A DNA stretch of 47,343 nt from Chloroflexota bacterium (GCA_009838175.1 VXSB01000031.1:1-47343), one strand, 5' to 3'; counted from the first letter of the stretch, positions 8,193-18,035 are shown. A program made the numbers and translations. Notes: generated by a model from the letters alone, not told the origin.

Positions 8193-8803
8193 TGGGCTGG
8201 TTCTTCGGGCGGAAGAAAAGCGCTGACACGATGTGGGACTCGATGTCGTCGGTCTCGCGGATGGTGGCGGGTTTCAAGCGGGAAGGTGAGGCAGTATCCC
8301 CTCGACGCAATGCGGGGATCGTGTACCGCCACGACGATGATGTTCCGTTTCTGGAATCGCTCGCAGAGCATTTAGACGGGATCTTGTACGAAGGCCCGGG
8401 CGCGACCAAAACAGCATACGAGATCACCGACGACGATCATGGGATGCGCTGGGCGATCCTGAACGATGGGAACTTCGAAGACCTGCTGAGCTCGATATTC
8501 ACTGTCTCGAACGCCATCAAGATGAACGGCGGCAGTCCAAACCTCTTGGCAGCAGTATTTCAACTCGATTTCGCGAACCATGCCGTTAATCCTCAAGTTC
8601 AGATGGGCACTGGTTTCGTCAACGCCTATCTGATCTACCGTTTCGATCGCGACAGCTACTATCCATTCGTTCCGACAGGCGACAATCCCGGCGAACGTGA
8701 CCGGGAGACCGAACGGATGCTCGGATCGTCGATTCGCTCCGCCGGACTGAAAACCGAAAACGCGATGACAGAATGGTTGGGACTGTGGGGCATTCCGTTT
8801 TAG
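8192..8803 (+). CDS. pspAB: PspA-associated protein PspAB
   Basis: A 203-residue protein resembling PspAB, which accompanies HtpX or PspA genes in Actinobacteria and Archaea. The start MGWFFGRKK is a short basic/hydrophobic leader, followed by a soluble body with no catalytic motif I can name. The one-base overlap with htpX argues for joint expression and a shared role in membrane stress. No pspA or pspAA gene is present in this window. Function is inferred from the family's known context. Confidence 0.75.
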   Translation: MGWFFGRKKSADTMWDSMSSVSRMVAGFKREGEAVSPRRNAGIVYRHDDDVPFLESLAEHLDGILYEGPGATKTAYEITDDDHGMRWAILNDGNFEDLLSSIFTVSNAIKMNGGSPNLLAAVFQLDFANHAVNPQVQMGTGFVNAYLIYRFDRDSYYPFVPTGDNPGERDRETERMLGSSIRSAGLKTENAMTEWLGLWGIPF

Positions 8804-8831
8804 GTTTTTATCGGCGACGGATTTTCGGACA

Positions 8832-9440
8832 TTGAAACCGGTCATCGCAGTCGCCGCACCTGGTACATTCGCGGCTGACCGATTGGTCTATGACTACGAT
8901 GTTGACCGAGAAAATATCGTTGAACTCGACGCAGATCAAGGAGAACTTCCCAACCTCACTTCCGGTTTGCTGATCTATGCCCCTAACGATCATCTGAGCG
9001 GGATAGATGCTTCAGAATTCGTCAGAGTTGCGTTAGAAGCCGAGATACCGATACTAGGGTCCGCGGTCGGAATGCATCGCCTCAATGTTGCGTTGGGTGG
9101 AGACGTTGCTCGAAAAACACCTGAACACCTCGCTGATGAAACGGAACGACGCAATCGGAATTCGATCTTTCTAGCACCCGGAGCGAAAGTGTCGTCGACA
9201 ATTGGCGGCTCGGGTTGGTTATCGCTCGAGTGTAACCACCAGGAAGGAATTCGACACTCGGATTTGGCACCAGGAATGATGCCGGCGGCGATGAGCGACG
9301 ACCGGGTTGTTGAGGCGTTTGAGATGCCGAGATTCCATTGGGTTTTCGGTGTCCAGTGGGACGTTTTTGGCGCAACTCGATTGCCTCGAGGGTTCGACAA
9401 CGTTTTGGTGGCGTTTATCGAGCGCGCGATGGGCATTTAG
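8832..9440 (+). CDS. Class I glutamine amidotransferase-like protein lacking the catalytic triad
   Basis: A 202-residue protein with the fold signature of PuuD/gamma-glutamyl-GABA hydrolase enzymes. ILGSAVGMHRLNVALGG aligns with the nucleophile elbow (normally GICRGMQ...NVALGG), and FGVQWDVF aligns with the GVQWHPE motif. The nucleophile Cys is replaced by Ala78, the catalytic His by Asp177 and the Glu by Phe179, so all three triad residues are lost while the fold motifs persist. I infer a non-hydrolytic binding or structural protein. The start is TTG at 8832 with no clear ribosome binding site. It lies 28 nt after pspAB in the same orientation, so it may share that transcript. Confidence 0.75.
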   Translation: MKPVIAVAAPGTFAADRLVYDYDVDRENIVELDADQGELPNLTSGLLIYAPNDHLSGIDASEFVRVALEAEIPILGSAVGMHRLNVALGGDVARKTPEHLADETERRNRNSIFLAPGAKVSSTIGGSGWLSLECNHQEGIRHSDLAPGMMPAAMSDDRVVEAFEMPRFHWVFGVQWDVFGATRLPRGFDNVLVAFIERAMGI

Positions 9441-9624
9441 TGCCAAATATCACCGCGAAACGTTCCCCGTTTCAGTTTGAACGCGTCGTTTTTCATGGTT
9501 GGCGGATAGCGTTCGCTTTAGAATCGAGTTAAGTTCAAAAACCGCTTTGGCGCGTCCAAAATTCCTTGACCCTCGGATACGCAAAAAGCATCGAAACCAC
9601 CAAGCTCTGTAAGGTGAAAACGGA

Positions 9625-12090
9625 ATGGTAATCGGCACCGACGCAGGTGACATTCGCACCATCGGCATCGAAGAGGAAATGCGCTCTTCATATCTCGATT
9701 ACGCGATGAGCGTAATCGTCTCTCGAGCGCTTCCAGACGTGCGTGACGGGTTAAAGCCCGTGCAGCGTCGCATACTCTACGCGATGCACGACCAGGGCAT
9801 GAGGCCCGGGTCTTCCTACAAGAAGTGCGCCCGACTCGTTGGTGACGTGCTGGGCAAGTACCACCCGCACGGCGATTCACCGGTCTACGAAGCACTGGTG
9901 CGAATGGCACAGCCCTTCTCGATGCGGGAGCCGTTGGTCGATGGGCAAGGCAACTTCGGCAGTGTGGACGGCGATCCGCCAGCCGCTATGCGTTACACCG
10001 AGTGCAAGCTCGCTGCGATCACCGAGTACATGCTCGGCGACATCGAGCGAGAAACTGTCGACTGGCAAGAGAACTTCGACCAGTCGCTGAAAGAGCCTAC
10101 AGTCCTCCCAGCGCGTCTTCCAAATCTGCTGGTTAACGGAGCATCCGGCATCGCGGTCGGAATGGCTACCAACATCCCACCACACAACGTCGCCGAAGTT
10201 TGCGACGCAGTGGTGCATCTGGTGCGAAACCCAAACGCTGGCGTCGAAGAGTTGATGCAGCACGTCAAGGGCCCTGACTTCCCAACCGGAGCACACATCT
10301 GGGGCTCTGAAGGAATCCGCAACGCATACGCCACCGGTCGCGGACGCATCGTCGTTCAAGCGACTGGCGAAATCGAAGATGTCGCAAGGCAAGACCGCAA
10401 GCGCATCGTCTTCACCGAGATTCCCTTCCAAGTCAATAAGTCGACACTCATCCAACGAATCGCCGAGTTGATCAAAACGCGGCGGGTAGAAGGTGTATCA
10501 GAAGTCCGCGACGAATCGGATCGACGCGGAATGCGTATCGTGTTGGAGCTTCGACGATCTGCGTCTCCGGCCATCGTCATGAACAACCTCTACAAGCACA
10601 CTTCGTTGCGCTCATCGTTCTCGGTCAACATGATCGGACTAGTACGCGGCGCTCCGCGCGTACTCAACCTGCGGCAAGTTCTCCAGTACTACATCGAGTT
10701 CCGTGAAGAAGTCATCCGAAGGCGCGCCGAGTTCGATCTCAAGAAAGCACGTGCGCGTTTAGAGGTTCTCGAGGGACTCAGAATCGCGATCGACAACCTC
10801 GACCGAGTCATTCAGATCATCCGAGGTTCAGCCGACGTCGAAGAGGCACGCGCGGGCCTGATAGCCGAATTCGCATTCTCGCTGGTTCAGGCTCAAGCGA
10901 TCCTAGATATGCAGTTGCGCCGATTGGCGGCTCTCGAAAGAGAGAAACTCGAGAATGAGTACAAGGAACTCCTCGAACTCGTCCAACGACTAGAAGCGCT
11001 TCTAGAAGACCCCGCGAAGGTTCGCGCGGAAGTCATCAAAGAGACGCACCAACTTAAGCGTAAGTACGGCGGTGAGCGTCGCACGGTAATACACGCGGAA
11101 GAACTCGGCGAGTTCCGACGCGAAGACATCGAGCCGCACGAAGATGTCGTTATCACCCTCACTCAAGGCGGATACATCAAGCGCGTCAAACTCGACACCT
11201 ATCGCAAGCAACATCGAGGCGGTAAAGGCGTTAGCAGCCAGAAATTGACGCGGGCAGATGACATCACAGGATTCCTGCAAGTCGCAGACACCCACGATAC
11301 GCTGCTGTTCTTCACCGATCATGGCCGTGTCTACTCCTCGCGCGTGTTCGAGTTGCCGCCGGACCAATCGCGTCAATCGCGCGGCACATTGGTGCACAAC
11401 CTAGGGTTCAATATCGGCCCAGGCGAGACGGTTCGTCAGATGATGGTCGTCACCGACATGCATGCGCCAGACACCTATCTCGCGTTGGCCACGAAGCATG
11501 GCGACGTCAAACGAATGCCACTCGAAGCGTTCGCAAACATCAACCGCGCTGGCCTGAACTGCTACAAGCTGAAGCCAAAAGAAGAATTGATCTCGGTCGC
11601 CATGGCGCAGAACCATGATGATCTGATCTTGGTAACCAAAAAAGGCCAGTCGATCCGTTTCGCCAGTTCCGAACTGGCATCACGGTCGCGTCAAGCTGGT
11701 GGAGTGCGGGGTATCAGATTGGACAAAGGCGACCAAGTGGTAAGTATGGACCTAGTAGACGAGGCGGGATATCTGCTGATCATAGGTACTAAGGGGCGCG
11801 GCAAACTTACAGCGCTCCGACATTATGGACCGCAGGGTCGCGGAGGCAAGGGCCTAAAAACACTAAATATCACCCGCAACACTGGCGATGTCGCGGCAGC
11901 AACGGTCATCAACGAGGATCTGAAGCAAGACGACACCGGCAAGCTGATGATCCTGACATCGCGCGGTCAAATCGTAAGGACAACGTTGGCGGAGATACGG
12001 GAAACCGGCCGTTCAGCTCAGGGCGTGAAGATTGTGGCTCTAGATGGCGGCGACACAGCGGCTGCGATAGCCGTTGCTGAAAAAACCTAG
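9625..12090 (+). CDS. gyrA: DNA gyrase subunit A
   Basis: An 821-residue type IIA topoisomerase subunit. The breakage-reunion domain holds AAMRYTE with catalytic Tyr124. The quinolone-pocket helix [19 protein letters not shown] carries Ser85 and Glu89 at the two positions usually mutated in resistant strains, the residues expected of a sensitive enzyme. The C-terminal wrapping domain includes QHRGGKG, a close variant of the GyrA box, which favours gyrase over ParC. AAGGTG sits 8 nt before the ATG. The 184-nt gap upstream (9441-9624) has no gene; a TAGAAT at 9519-9524 could be a -10 box but lacks a well-spaced -35. Confidence 0.95.
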   Translation: MVIGTDAGDIRTIGIEEEMRSSYLDYAMSVIVSRALPDVRDGLKPVQRRILYAMHDQGMRPGSSYKKCARLVGDVLGKYHPHGDSPVYEALVRMAQPFSMREPLVDGQGNFGSVDGDPPAAMRYTECKLAAITEYMLGDIERETVDWQENFDQSLKEPTVLPARLPNLLVNGASGIAVGMATNIPPHNVAEVCDAVVHLVRNPNAGVEELMQHVKGPDFPTGAHIWGSEGIRNAYATGRGRIVVQATGEIEDVARQDRKRIVFTEIPFQVNKSTLIQRIAELIKTRRVEGVSEVRDESDRRGMRIVLELRRSASPAIVMNNLYKHTSLRSSFSVNMIGLVRGAPRVLNLRQVLQYYIEFREEVIRRRAEFDLKKARARLEVLEGLRIAIDNLDRVIQIIRGSADVEEARAGLIAEFAFSLVQAQAILDMQLRRLAALEREKLENEYKELLELVQRLEALLEDPAKVRAEVIKETHQLKRKYGGERRTVIHAEELGEFRREDIEPHEDVVITLTQGGYIKRVKLDTYRKQHRGGKGVSSQKLTRADDITGFLQVADTHDTLLFFTDHGRVYSSRVFELPPDQSRQSRGTLVHNLGFNIGPGETVRQMMVVTDMHAPDTYLALATKHGDVKRMPLEAFANINRAGLNCYKLKPKEELISVAMAQNHDDLILVTKKGQSIRFASSELASRSRQAGGVRGIRLDKGDQVVSMDLVDEAGYLLIIGTKGRGKLTALRHYGPQGRGGKGLKTLNITRNTGDVAAATVINEDLKQDDTGKLMILTSRGQIVRTTLAEIRETGRSAQGVKIVALDGGDTAAAIAVAEKT

Positions 12091-12122
12091 CATTTCAGGA
12101 GTCGGCGATCTGAGCGCCTCCC

Positions 12123-14327
12123 ATGCTCGCCAAAATCGGTCGCTGGATATACCGATACCGCTACGCCGTAGTGGTGGCATGGGCTGTAGCTTTGGCGGCG
12201 ATGTTGCCGGTCGCGCCGCAAGCCCAGTCCAAGCTGCTCCCAGGCGGATTCACCAGCGAAAACTTCCCGTCGCAGAAAGCGCGCGACCTACTCCAAGAGC
12301 GATTCGGAGTAAGCCCGACAGGGATACTTTTTATCGTCAGTCATAAGGAGTGGGATCCCTATTCGCCCCAATTTGTCGACGCCACGAATCGTTTTGTAGC
12401 GCAACTGGAAGCGAATGCCGATGTTGAGACGGTTCGATCGCATCTAAGCGAGCCCGGTCTGATTTCAGAAGACGGGCAGATGGCCATAATCAGCGCGGAT
12501 CTCGGCCTCGACATTGAGGACTCTCTGACCGCGCTCGACAGTATCACCGAAGATTTGGACTCTGGTGGACTGGATGTAGTGATGACTGGCGCACCACCGT
12601 TGTATCGCGACATCGTCGTAGCCAGTGGTGATGACCTGAGACGAGGTGAAATCGTCGCGTTCCCGCTAGCCGTAATTGCTTTGCTGCTGGTCTTTGGAAC
12701 CATCGTCGCGGCAGTAATGCCGGCGGTAGTGGGAGGAGTCGCCGTCGCTGTAGGACTTGGCGTGGTCTACTACGTCGCGGACTGGCGCGACATGTCAGTC
12801 TTGGCGTTCAACATCATCACATTGCTCGGCATCGGCATGGGCATCGACTACTCGCTGTTCTATGTCAACCGATTCAAAGAGGAGTTATCGAAGGGGATGA
12901 GCGTTCCCGACGCGATTGCTGAAACACATTCCCATGCAGGAATTGCCATTCTTTTTTCAGGAATGACGAGCATCATCGGGGTAGCATCGTTGCTCTTATT
13001 CGACCTGACCGTGCTCGATTCGATAGGGATCGGCGCAGTTATCGTTCTGTCGATCGCCTTACTTTCGTCACAGACACTCATGCCTGCGATTCTCAGCATC
13101 GTCGGGCACCGCATCAACTGGCTGCCAGTACTCCCGCGCTGGCGAGGAGGATCAGGTATTTGGTCACGGATGGCAGAAAGCGTGATGCAGCGACCGTTTC
13201 TGTTCCTGATCCCCACCGTAGTATTGCTGATTGCATTGGCAGTTCCGTTTAAGGACATCCGCCCAGGCACCGCGGACGTGACGATTCTGCCCAATCGGTA
13301 TGAATCACGACAAGGCTACGATTTGTTGCAGGACGAGTTCGGCTGGGACATATCCACGGAACTCACAGTCGCTTACACATTTGAAGGCGACCCTTTCAAA
13401 GAGCGAAACTTGTCCACGCTCCACGCGTTCGGCCAGGCGTTGGATGGACTGCCATCGGTTAACAGAGTATCCAGCATCGTCAATCTGCGCCCAACCCTCG
13501 GATTGGACGACTACTACTATCTCTATCGTCACCCAGAGTCGATCTACGATGCGACGACTTTGCGTTTGTTGAACGACAGCGTCCGCGACGGCGTCGCATT
13601 GTTTTACGTGAGCAGCGACCTGCATCCCTTTTCTCCCGAAGCACGCAGGCTGATAGACGAGATCCGTTCGTTCAGGTTGCCTGAATCCGAGAGGAGCTAC
13701 GTAGACGGGGGAGCAGCTCATACCAACGACTTAGTTGATTCGCTTTACGGCCGTTTCCCAATCGTTGCCACTATTGTGATTCTGCTCACGTTCGTTTCGT
13801 TGATGGTCCTCTTCCGATCTATCGTGATACCTCTGAAAGCGGTAGTCCTAAACATCTTGAGCATCTTGGCGAGTTTCGGCGCTCTGGTTTGGGTTTTCCA
13901 ACAAGGACATCTCAGCGGCCTCCTCGATTTCGAACCGCAGGGAGTCATCGACGCAACCACACCGATTGTGCTTTTCGCGGTGCTCTTTGGATTGAGCATG
14001 GACTACGAGATATTCCTGCTTTCCCGGATCAAGGAGGCCTACCGTGATACGCAGAGCAATCGCGAAAGTGTCAAGTTAGGATTGCAGCGAAGCGGAACGA
14101 TAATCACGGGCGCAGGATTGATCCTGATAGTTGTGGGCGGGAGTTTCGTGCTTGCCGAGGTCGTAACGGTTAAGTCCGTGGGTTTCGGTTTGGCGCTCGC
14201 GGTCTTCATAGATGTGACCATCGTGCGGGTATTGATCGCACCCGCGCTGATGAGACTATTCGGTAAATGGAACTGGTGGTTGCCAGAGTGGATAGACCGT
14301 CGGTTGCCGGAGTTCAAACCGGAATGA
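12123..14327 (+). CDS. MmpL-family RND transporter
   Basis: A 734-residue membrane protein of the MMPL branch of the RND superfamily, which exports lipids or hydrophobic compounds using the proton gradient. Two halves each have one N-terminal helix, a large extracytoplasmic domain and a five-helix bundle. Proton-relay-like Asp-Tyr pairs are visible in GMGIDYSLFYVNRF and GLSMDYEIFLLSR. It begins 32 nt after gyrA, and an AGGAG lies 21 nt ahead of the ATG, farther than usual. Its stop overlaps the following lipoprotein gene by 4 nt (ATGA). The substrate is unknown. Confidence 0.88.
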   Translation: MLAKIGRWIYRYRYAVVVAWAVALAAMLPVAPQAQSKLLPGGFTSENFPSQKARDLLQERFGVSPTGILFIVSHKEWDPYSPQFVDATNRFVAQLEANADVETVRSHLSEPGLISEDGQMAIISADLGLDIEDSLTALDSITEDLDSGGLDVVMTGAPPLYRDIVVASGDDLRRGEIVAFPLAVIALLLVFGTIVAAVMPAVVGGVAVAVGLGVVYYVADWRDMSVLAFNIITLLGIGMGIDYSLFYVNRFKEELSKGMSVPDAIAETHSHAGIAILFSGMTSIIGVASLLLFDLTVLDSIGIGAVIVLSIALLSSQTLMPAILSIVGHRINWLPVLPRWRGGSGIWSRMAESVMQRPFLFLIPTVVLLIALAVPFKDIRPGTADVTILPNRYESRQGYDLLQDEFGWDISTELTVAYTFEGDPFKERNLSTLHAFGQALDGLPSVNRVSSIVNLRPTLGLDDYYYLYRHPESIYDATTLRLLNDSVRDGVALFYVSSDLHPFSPEARRLIDEIRSFRLPESERSYVDGGAAHTNDLVDSLYGRFPIVATIVILLTFVSLMVLFRSIVIPLKAVVLNILSILASFGALVWVFQQGHLSGLLDFEPQGVIDATTPIVLFAVLFGLSMDYEIFLLSRIKEAYRDTQSNRESVKLGLQRSGTIITGAGLILIVVGGSFVLAEVVTVKSVGFGLALAVFIDVTIVRVLIAPALMRLFGKWNWWLPEWIDRRLPEFKPE

Positions 14328-15457
14328 AGGGGTCAATTAAACATGCCATCGCCACGACGGGGTTATTGATCGGGTTGCTGCACGTTGCGTGTTCCACTGG
14401 CCTCGCGCCGCGGGACGTACCAACACCCGCGCCGCCAGAACCGACTCCAACTCCGAGAGAACTGGTGTTGCCTCCAGACGATCGTTCGCATTCCGCCCCC
14501 ATCGAATGGTGGTACTACAACGGGCACCTTAAATCGGAAGCAGGGGAGGAGTATTCATTCCACTACGTGATATTTCAGACTGAGGACAGCGACTCCGGGT
14601 CCCAGACCGAGTTCGGTCAAGCGGGAATTACAGACATCCAAAAGGGTAAACACACCTACATCAGTTCGGAACGTCTAGGCTCCTCACGCAGCTTGACCGA
14701 AAACGATGACAATAGCCTGCTGAATCTGCAACTCGGCAATTTCGATCTCGAGATCGCGGCAGACGGGTCGCACACCTTCTCAGCGCATGATCTGGACGGT
14801 ACCTCAGCTTTGGAATTGGCAACCGAAATCCCTACAGAAGTAATGCTGCATGATCGCATCGGCTGGATGGACTGGCCGTTCGGTTGGACTTACTACTACT
14901 CATATCCGCGAATGCAGGCAAACGGCGCACTGATGATTGACGATCAGAGCGTCGATGTGAAAGGCGAAGTTTGGTTCGATCACCAGTGGGGCGACTTCTT
15001 CGTGGTTGGGAAACCAGCCGGTTGGCAATGGTTCGCGATACACCTCGACGACCACCGTTCCCTGATGATTGCTGAAGTGCGCGGTGCAGAAGGGGAGGTC
15101 TTGGCAATCGATGGCACTCTGATCCAATCGGGATCCGACCAACGCGTTCTAGATGTTGAACAGGACGGTATCGAGTTGGAAGTCCAAGAGTATTGGACTA
15201 GCCCGCGAACTGCTGGCGAATATCCCGCGAAATGGAGATTGCGGATCGACAGCATCGATCTTGACATTGTGATGACGCCAGCGATCGCAGACCAAGAAAT
15301 CCCCGCGCTGCCGTATGGGAATCAAGCGGCTGCTTATTGGGAAGGTCGAGTTGACGTGACCGATACCGCTTCGGGGGAATCGCTCGGACGGGGGTTTGCG
15401 GAGTTGTCTGGTTACGTTGAACCCGAACCCTTGAGCTGGCGCGGAGAGAGACGTTAG
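14324..15457 (+). CDS. CrtC/AttH-like (lipocalin-like) lipoprotein
   Basis: A 377-residue secreted lipoprotein. A lipoprotein signal (residues 1-22, cleavage before Cys23 in LLHVACSTG) is followed by a Pro-rich linker with PTPAPP repeats. The body begins with IEWWYYNGHL, diagnostic of the CrtC/AttH family (hydroxyneurosporene synthase-like, two lipocalin-type barrels). Most non-phototroph members have no known reaction. The lipobox has His at -3, slightly off consensus. Its ATGA overlap with the MmpL gene means the two are coupled; a periplasmic lipid-binding partner for the exporter is a reasonable inference. Confidence 0.82.
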   Translation: MKGSIKHAIATTGLLIGLLHVACSTGLAPRDVPTPAPPEPTPTPRELVLPPDDRSHSAPIEWWYYNGHLKSEAGEEYSFHYVIFQTEDSDSGSQTEFGQAGITDIQKGKHTYISSERLGSSRSLTENDDNSLLNLQLGNFDLEIAADGSHTFSAHDLDGTSALELATEIPTEVMLHDRIGWMDWPFGWTYYYSYPRMQANGALMIDDQSVDVKGEVWFDHQWGDFFVVGKPAGWQWFAIHLDDHRSLMIAEVRGAEGEVLAIDGTLIQSGSDQRVLDVEQDGIELEVQEYWTSPRTAGEYPAKWRLRIDSIDLDIVMTPAIADQEIPALPYGNQAAAYWEGRVDVTDTASGESLGRGFAELSGYVEPEPLSWRGERR

Positions 15458-15496
15458 AGGGCTTCATTCTTGTAGTCCAGTGAAACATCGTATCGC

Positions 15497-15502
15497 TATA
15501 AT
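15497..15502 (+). promoter_or_regulatory. -10 box ahead of the flavin reductase gene
   Basis: A perfect TATAAT, with transcription expected to start near 15509. That would leave a 17-nt leader before the ATG at 15526 and makes the alternative GTG at 15508 unlikely. No well-spaced -35 box is seen. Confidence 0.4.
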
Positions 15503-15525
15503 CTCACGTGAGGGACCATTTGGAC

Positions 15526-16014
15526 ATGCCCAACACTGAAGTAACCTCTGAACTTTTCCGCACTGCATGGTCGAACTTTGCGACCGGGGTTACTGTCATC
15601 ACCACTTTAGAAGCTGAGGGAACAGATGTCCATGGGATGACCGCGAACGGGGTTGCGAGCATCTCATTGGAACCCCCGCTGGCAATGGTTACCATCGGAC
15701 ATGATCGCAACACTTTTCCGTTGATGATGATGAATCAGCGTTTCGGTATCAGTGTCTTGACGCGGGAACAGCGAGGCGTGGCGCGGCACTTCTCGGTACC
15801 AGAAGAAATACGTAAGACCCTGCCGACACCTCCTTATGAAGAACTCGGGGAATCGATGGTCATCGGAGGCTCTTTGGCGACGATGGACTGCCGCGTCGTC
15901 CGCACCGTACAGGCAGGCGACCACACGATCTTTTTGGCTGAGGTAGAGCATGTCAAGATCGGCTATGGTCATCCACTGATCTTCTATCAGAGCCACTTCG
16001 CCGAGTTGGCATAG
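15526..16014 (+). CDS. Flavin reductase family protein (FMN-binding split barrel)
   Basis: A 162-residue protein of the HpaC/flavin reductase-like family. FRTAWSNFATGVTVIT at the N-terminus, GMTANGVASISLEPPLAMVTIG (flavin contact) and the C-terminal PLIFYQSHF are characteristic. Such proteins reduce FMN or FAD with NAD(P)H, often for a separate monooxygenase; no partner is adjacent. The frame also offers GTG at 15508, but the ATG at 15526 fits the TATAAT upstream and has GGGA about 12 nt before it. Confidence 0.87.
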   Translation: MPNTEVTSELFRTAWSNFATGVTVITTLEAEGTDVHGMTANGVASISLEPPLAMVTIGHDRNTFPLMMMNQRFGISVLTREQRGVARHFSVPEEIRKTLPTPPYEELGESMVIGGSLATMDCRVVRTVQAGDHTIFLAEVEHVKIGYGHPLIFYQSHFAELA

Positions 16015-16038
16015 TTGCTTATTGAAGGCGCGTCGACG

Positions 16039-16068
16039 TTCAGAGTGTCCGCGTCTGTAATGTAGAAT
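16039..16068 (+). promoter_or_regulatory. Possible promoter of the ribosomal protein genes
   Basis: TTCAGA (16039-16044) and TAGAAT (16063-16068), separated by 18 bp, are fair matches to sigma-70 boxes and precede rplU by about 50 nt. Confidence 0.35.
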
Positions 16069-16116
16069 CGGAGAGTTGACCTATCGCGGATTTACACCGC
16101 GCCGATCCTGATCAAG

Positions 16117-16437
16117 ATGTCTGAGAACTACGCAATCGTCGCTACCGGTGGCAAGCAGTACCGTGTTCGCCCCGGAGATCATTTGGACGTTGAAAAATTG
16201 CCGTACCCCGAGGGTTACACGATCACTCTCGATGAGGTTTTACTGGCCTGCGTGGATGGCGAAGTTGAAGTTGGCACGCCCACGGTTGACGGCGCACAGG
16301 TAGTCGCTACCGTTCTTTCACATGGGCGAGATCGCAAGAAAACGGTCTTCAAGTACAAAAACAAGACCCGGTACCGTATCAAGCGCGGACATCGACAAGC
16401 CATCACCTCGCTCGAGATAACCGACATCGAGGTCTAA
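16117..16437 (+). CDS. rplU: 50S ribosomal protein L21
   Basis: A 106-residue L21 of normal length, starting [21 protein letters not shown]. The C-terminal [16 protein letters not shown] segment is the basic rRNA-contact region of the family. It is followed 31 nt later by rpmA, the conserved bacterial order. Confidence 0.96.
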   Translation: MSENYAIVATGGKQYRVRPGDHLDVEKLPYPEGYTITLDEVLLACVDGEVEVGTPTVDGAQVVATVLSHGRDRKKTVFKYKNKTRYRIKRGHRQAITSLEITDIEV

Positions 16438-16468
16438 TTCACCGATCCAAGGCTACGGAGTTCTCATC

Positions 16469-16729
16469 ATGGCACACAAGAAGGGTTCAGGAACATCTAG
16501 GAACGGACGAGACAGCGCAGGACGGCGCTTGGGTGTCAAGGCTTTCGGCGGTGAAATAGTGTCCGCGGGTTCGATTTTAGTTCGACAGCGAGGAACGCGT
16601 TTCCACCCTGGCACCAACGTTGGAATGGGCCGCGACCACACACTGTTCGCAACCGTTGACGGAACCGTGCGCTTCGACTACGCCAAGCAAGACAAGCGTC
16701 GCATCAACGTCGACGAATTCGTCGCTTGA
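16469..16729 (+). CDS. rpmA: 50S ribosomal protein L27
   Basis: An 86-residue L27 starting [16 protein letters not shown], the flexible arm that reaches the peptidyl transferase centre. It has no Firmicutes-type N-terminal propeptide before the arm, so no Prp-type processing is expected. [19 protein letters not shown] is the classical family signature. Confidence 0.97.
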   Translation: MAHKKGSGTSRNGRDSAGRRLGVKAFGGEIVSAGSILVRQRGTRFHPGTNVGMGRDHTLFATVDGTVRFDYAKQDKRRINVDEFVA

Positions 16730-16761
16730 TCGACAGTAGCTATTCGACTGGGTTTCTCGAT

Positions 16762-16977
16762 ATGAAGACTGACATTCACCCGACTTACTACCCGGAAGCC
16801 AGAGTGATCTGTGCTTGCGGTGTGGAAGGCATGATTACCGGCTCGACGAAGGAAGAGATCCGTGTCGAGGTTTGCAGCACCTGCCACCCGTTTTGGACCG
16901 GCGAGCAACGCATCGTCGACACGGAAGGCCGTGTCGAACGGTTGATGCGTCGATACGGCATGTCCTTGGAGGAGTAA
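16762..16977 (+). CDS. rpmE: 50S ribosomal protein L31 (zinc-binding type)
   Basis: A 71-residue L31. CACG and [10 protein letters not shown] retain the four-cysteine zinc site, so this is the C+ form rather than the zinc-independent paralog. [10 protein letters not shown] is the usual start; the frame is open to 16726 but those 12 residues are not family-like. It follows rpmA by 32 nt and ends with GLEE-type acidic residues (MSLEE). Confidence 0.95.
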   Translation: MKTDIHPTYYPEARVICACGVEGMITGSTKEEIRVEVCSTCHPFWTGEQRIVDTEGRVERLMRRYGMSLEE

Positions 16978-16997
16978 CCCCTCTTCTTCTGTCGGAT

Positions 16998-17111
16998 ATG
17001 TTTTCTGAGCTGACAGCGGAGATGCTGGATAGCTCGTCCATTGGCGACATCTCGTTCGCTTCAATCCTCAATCCGAACGTGCCGATTTCGGATCGCGTTG
17101 GTTCCCGCTGA
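16998..17111 (+). CDS. Possible small ORF between rpmE and the DUF1385 gene
   Basis: A 37-codon ATG frame fills almost the whole gap after rpmE, and its TGA abuts the next ATG directly (TGAATG). The peptide (MFSELTAEMLDSSS...) is not recognised and there is no clear ribosome binding site. The exact junction with the downstream start is the only support; it may be chance. Confidence 0.2.
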   Translation: MFSELTAEMLDSSSIGDISFASILNPNVPISDRVGSR

Positions 17112-18029
17112 ATGGCTGATCTGCAGAGAAGCGACAATCTAGGAGCCGCACAACCCGCGATGTACGGCGGTCAGGCGATCATCGAGGGCGTGATGATCCG
17201 AGGTTCGCGTGGTTGCTCAGTCGCGGTTCGCAGGGCCGACGGTTCGATCCATCTCGAAACGATCCCGTTGCTTGACTGGGCCAACGGGAATCTCCGGCGC
17301 GTGCCATTTATTCGTGGGATATTGGTCCTGATCGAAACACTTGTCATCGGGATGCGGGCGTACACAATCGGTGCCAACGCGCAGATCAAAGATGCTGGAG
17401 AAGATGAAGATGCAGAGATCGGCGCGTTCGGTATGGGCTTGATGACCGCAATCGCCTTCGTATTCGGCATTGCCCTGTTCTTCCTATTGCCGCTGTTCCT
17501 GTCTCGTCCAGTCGAAGCTCAGTCGGATTTTCTGGCTAACGTGGTTGAAGGCTTGGCGAGGTTGGTCATCTTCCTCGTCTACATCTGGGCGATCGGATTG
17601 ATGAAGGACATCAAACGGATGTACGGCTATCACGGTGCCGAACACATGACCATACACGCCCACGAAAACGGTTTGCCGTTGATTCCGAGCGAGATCAGGA
17701 AGTTTTCTCCCGCACACCCTAGATGTGGAACCTCTTTCCTACTGACAGTCGTCGTCGTATCGATCATCATCTTCATGTTCGTGCCGCGAGAACCCTTGTG
17801 GTTGCTAGTCGGTTCACGGATCGTGCTAATACCGCTGATCGCCGCGTTGAGTTATGAGTTCATACGCTTCACCGGCGTTCATAGTGGGCATGTTCTCGCC
17901 GATCTGGTAGGCAAGCCGAATCTATGGCTGCAGAAACTCACAACTGCTCAACCAGACGACGAAATGATAGAGGTGGCGGTTTCAGCCATGCAGACCGCAA
18001 TCGAAATCGATCAGCGGGAAACCGCTTAA
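17112..18029 (+). CDS. DUF1385 (YqhQ-like) membrane protein
   Basis: A 305-residue DUF1385 protein. MYGGQAIIEGVMIRG near the N-terminus and YGYHGAEHMTIHAHE and HPRCGTSFLL in the middle are the family's conserved blocks; the His/Glu/Cys pattern hints at a metal site. About four transmembrane segments are visible, around residues 110-130, 140-160, 210-230 and 235-255. DUF1385 genes often follow rpmE, as here. Its function is not established. Confidence 0.88.
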   Translation: MADLQRSDNLGAAQPAMYGGQAIIEGVMIRGSRGCSVAVRRADGSIHLETIPLLDWANGNLRRVPFIRGILVLIETLVIGMRAYTIGANAQIKDAGEDEDAEIGAFGMGLMTAIAFVFGIALFFLLPLFLSRPVEAQSDFLANVVEGLARLVIFLVYIWAIGLMKDIKRMYGYHGAEHMTIHAHENGLPLIPSEIRKFSPAHPRCGTSFLLTVVVVSIIIFMFVPREPLWLLVGSRIVLIPLIAALSYEFIRFTGVHSGHVLADLVGKPNLWLQKLTTAQPDDEMIEVAVSAMQTAIEIDQRETA

Positions 18030-18035
18030 ACAACA

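Noticed and set aside
9877..10455. 192-residue ORF antisense to gyrA
   Set aside because: Mirrors conserved gyrA codons; no independent evidence of coding.
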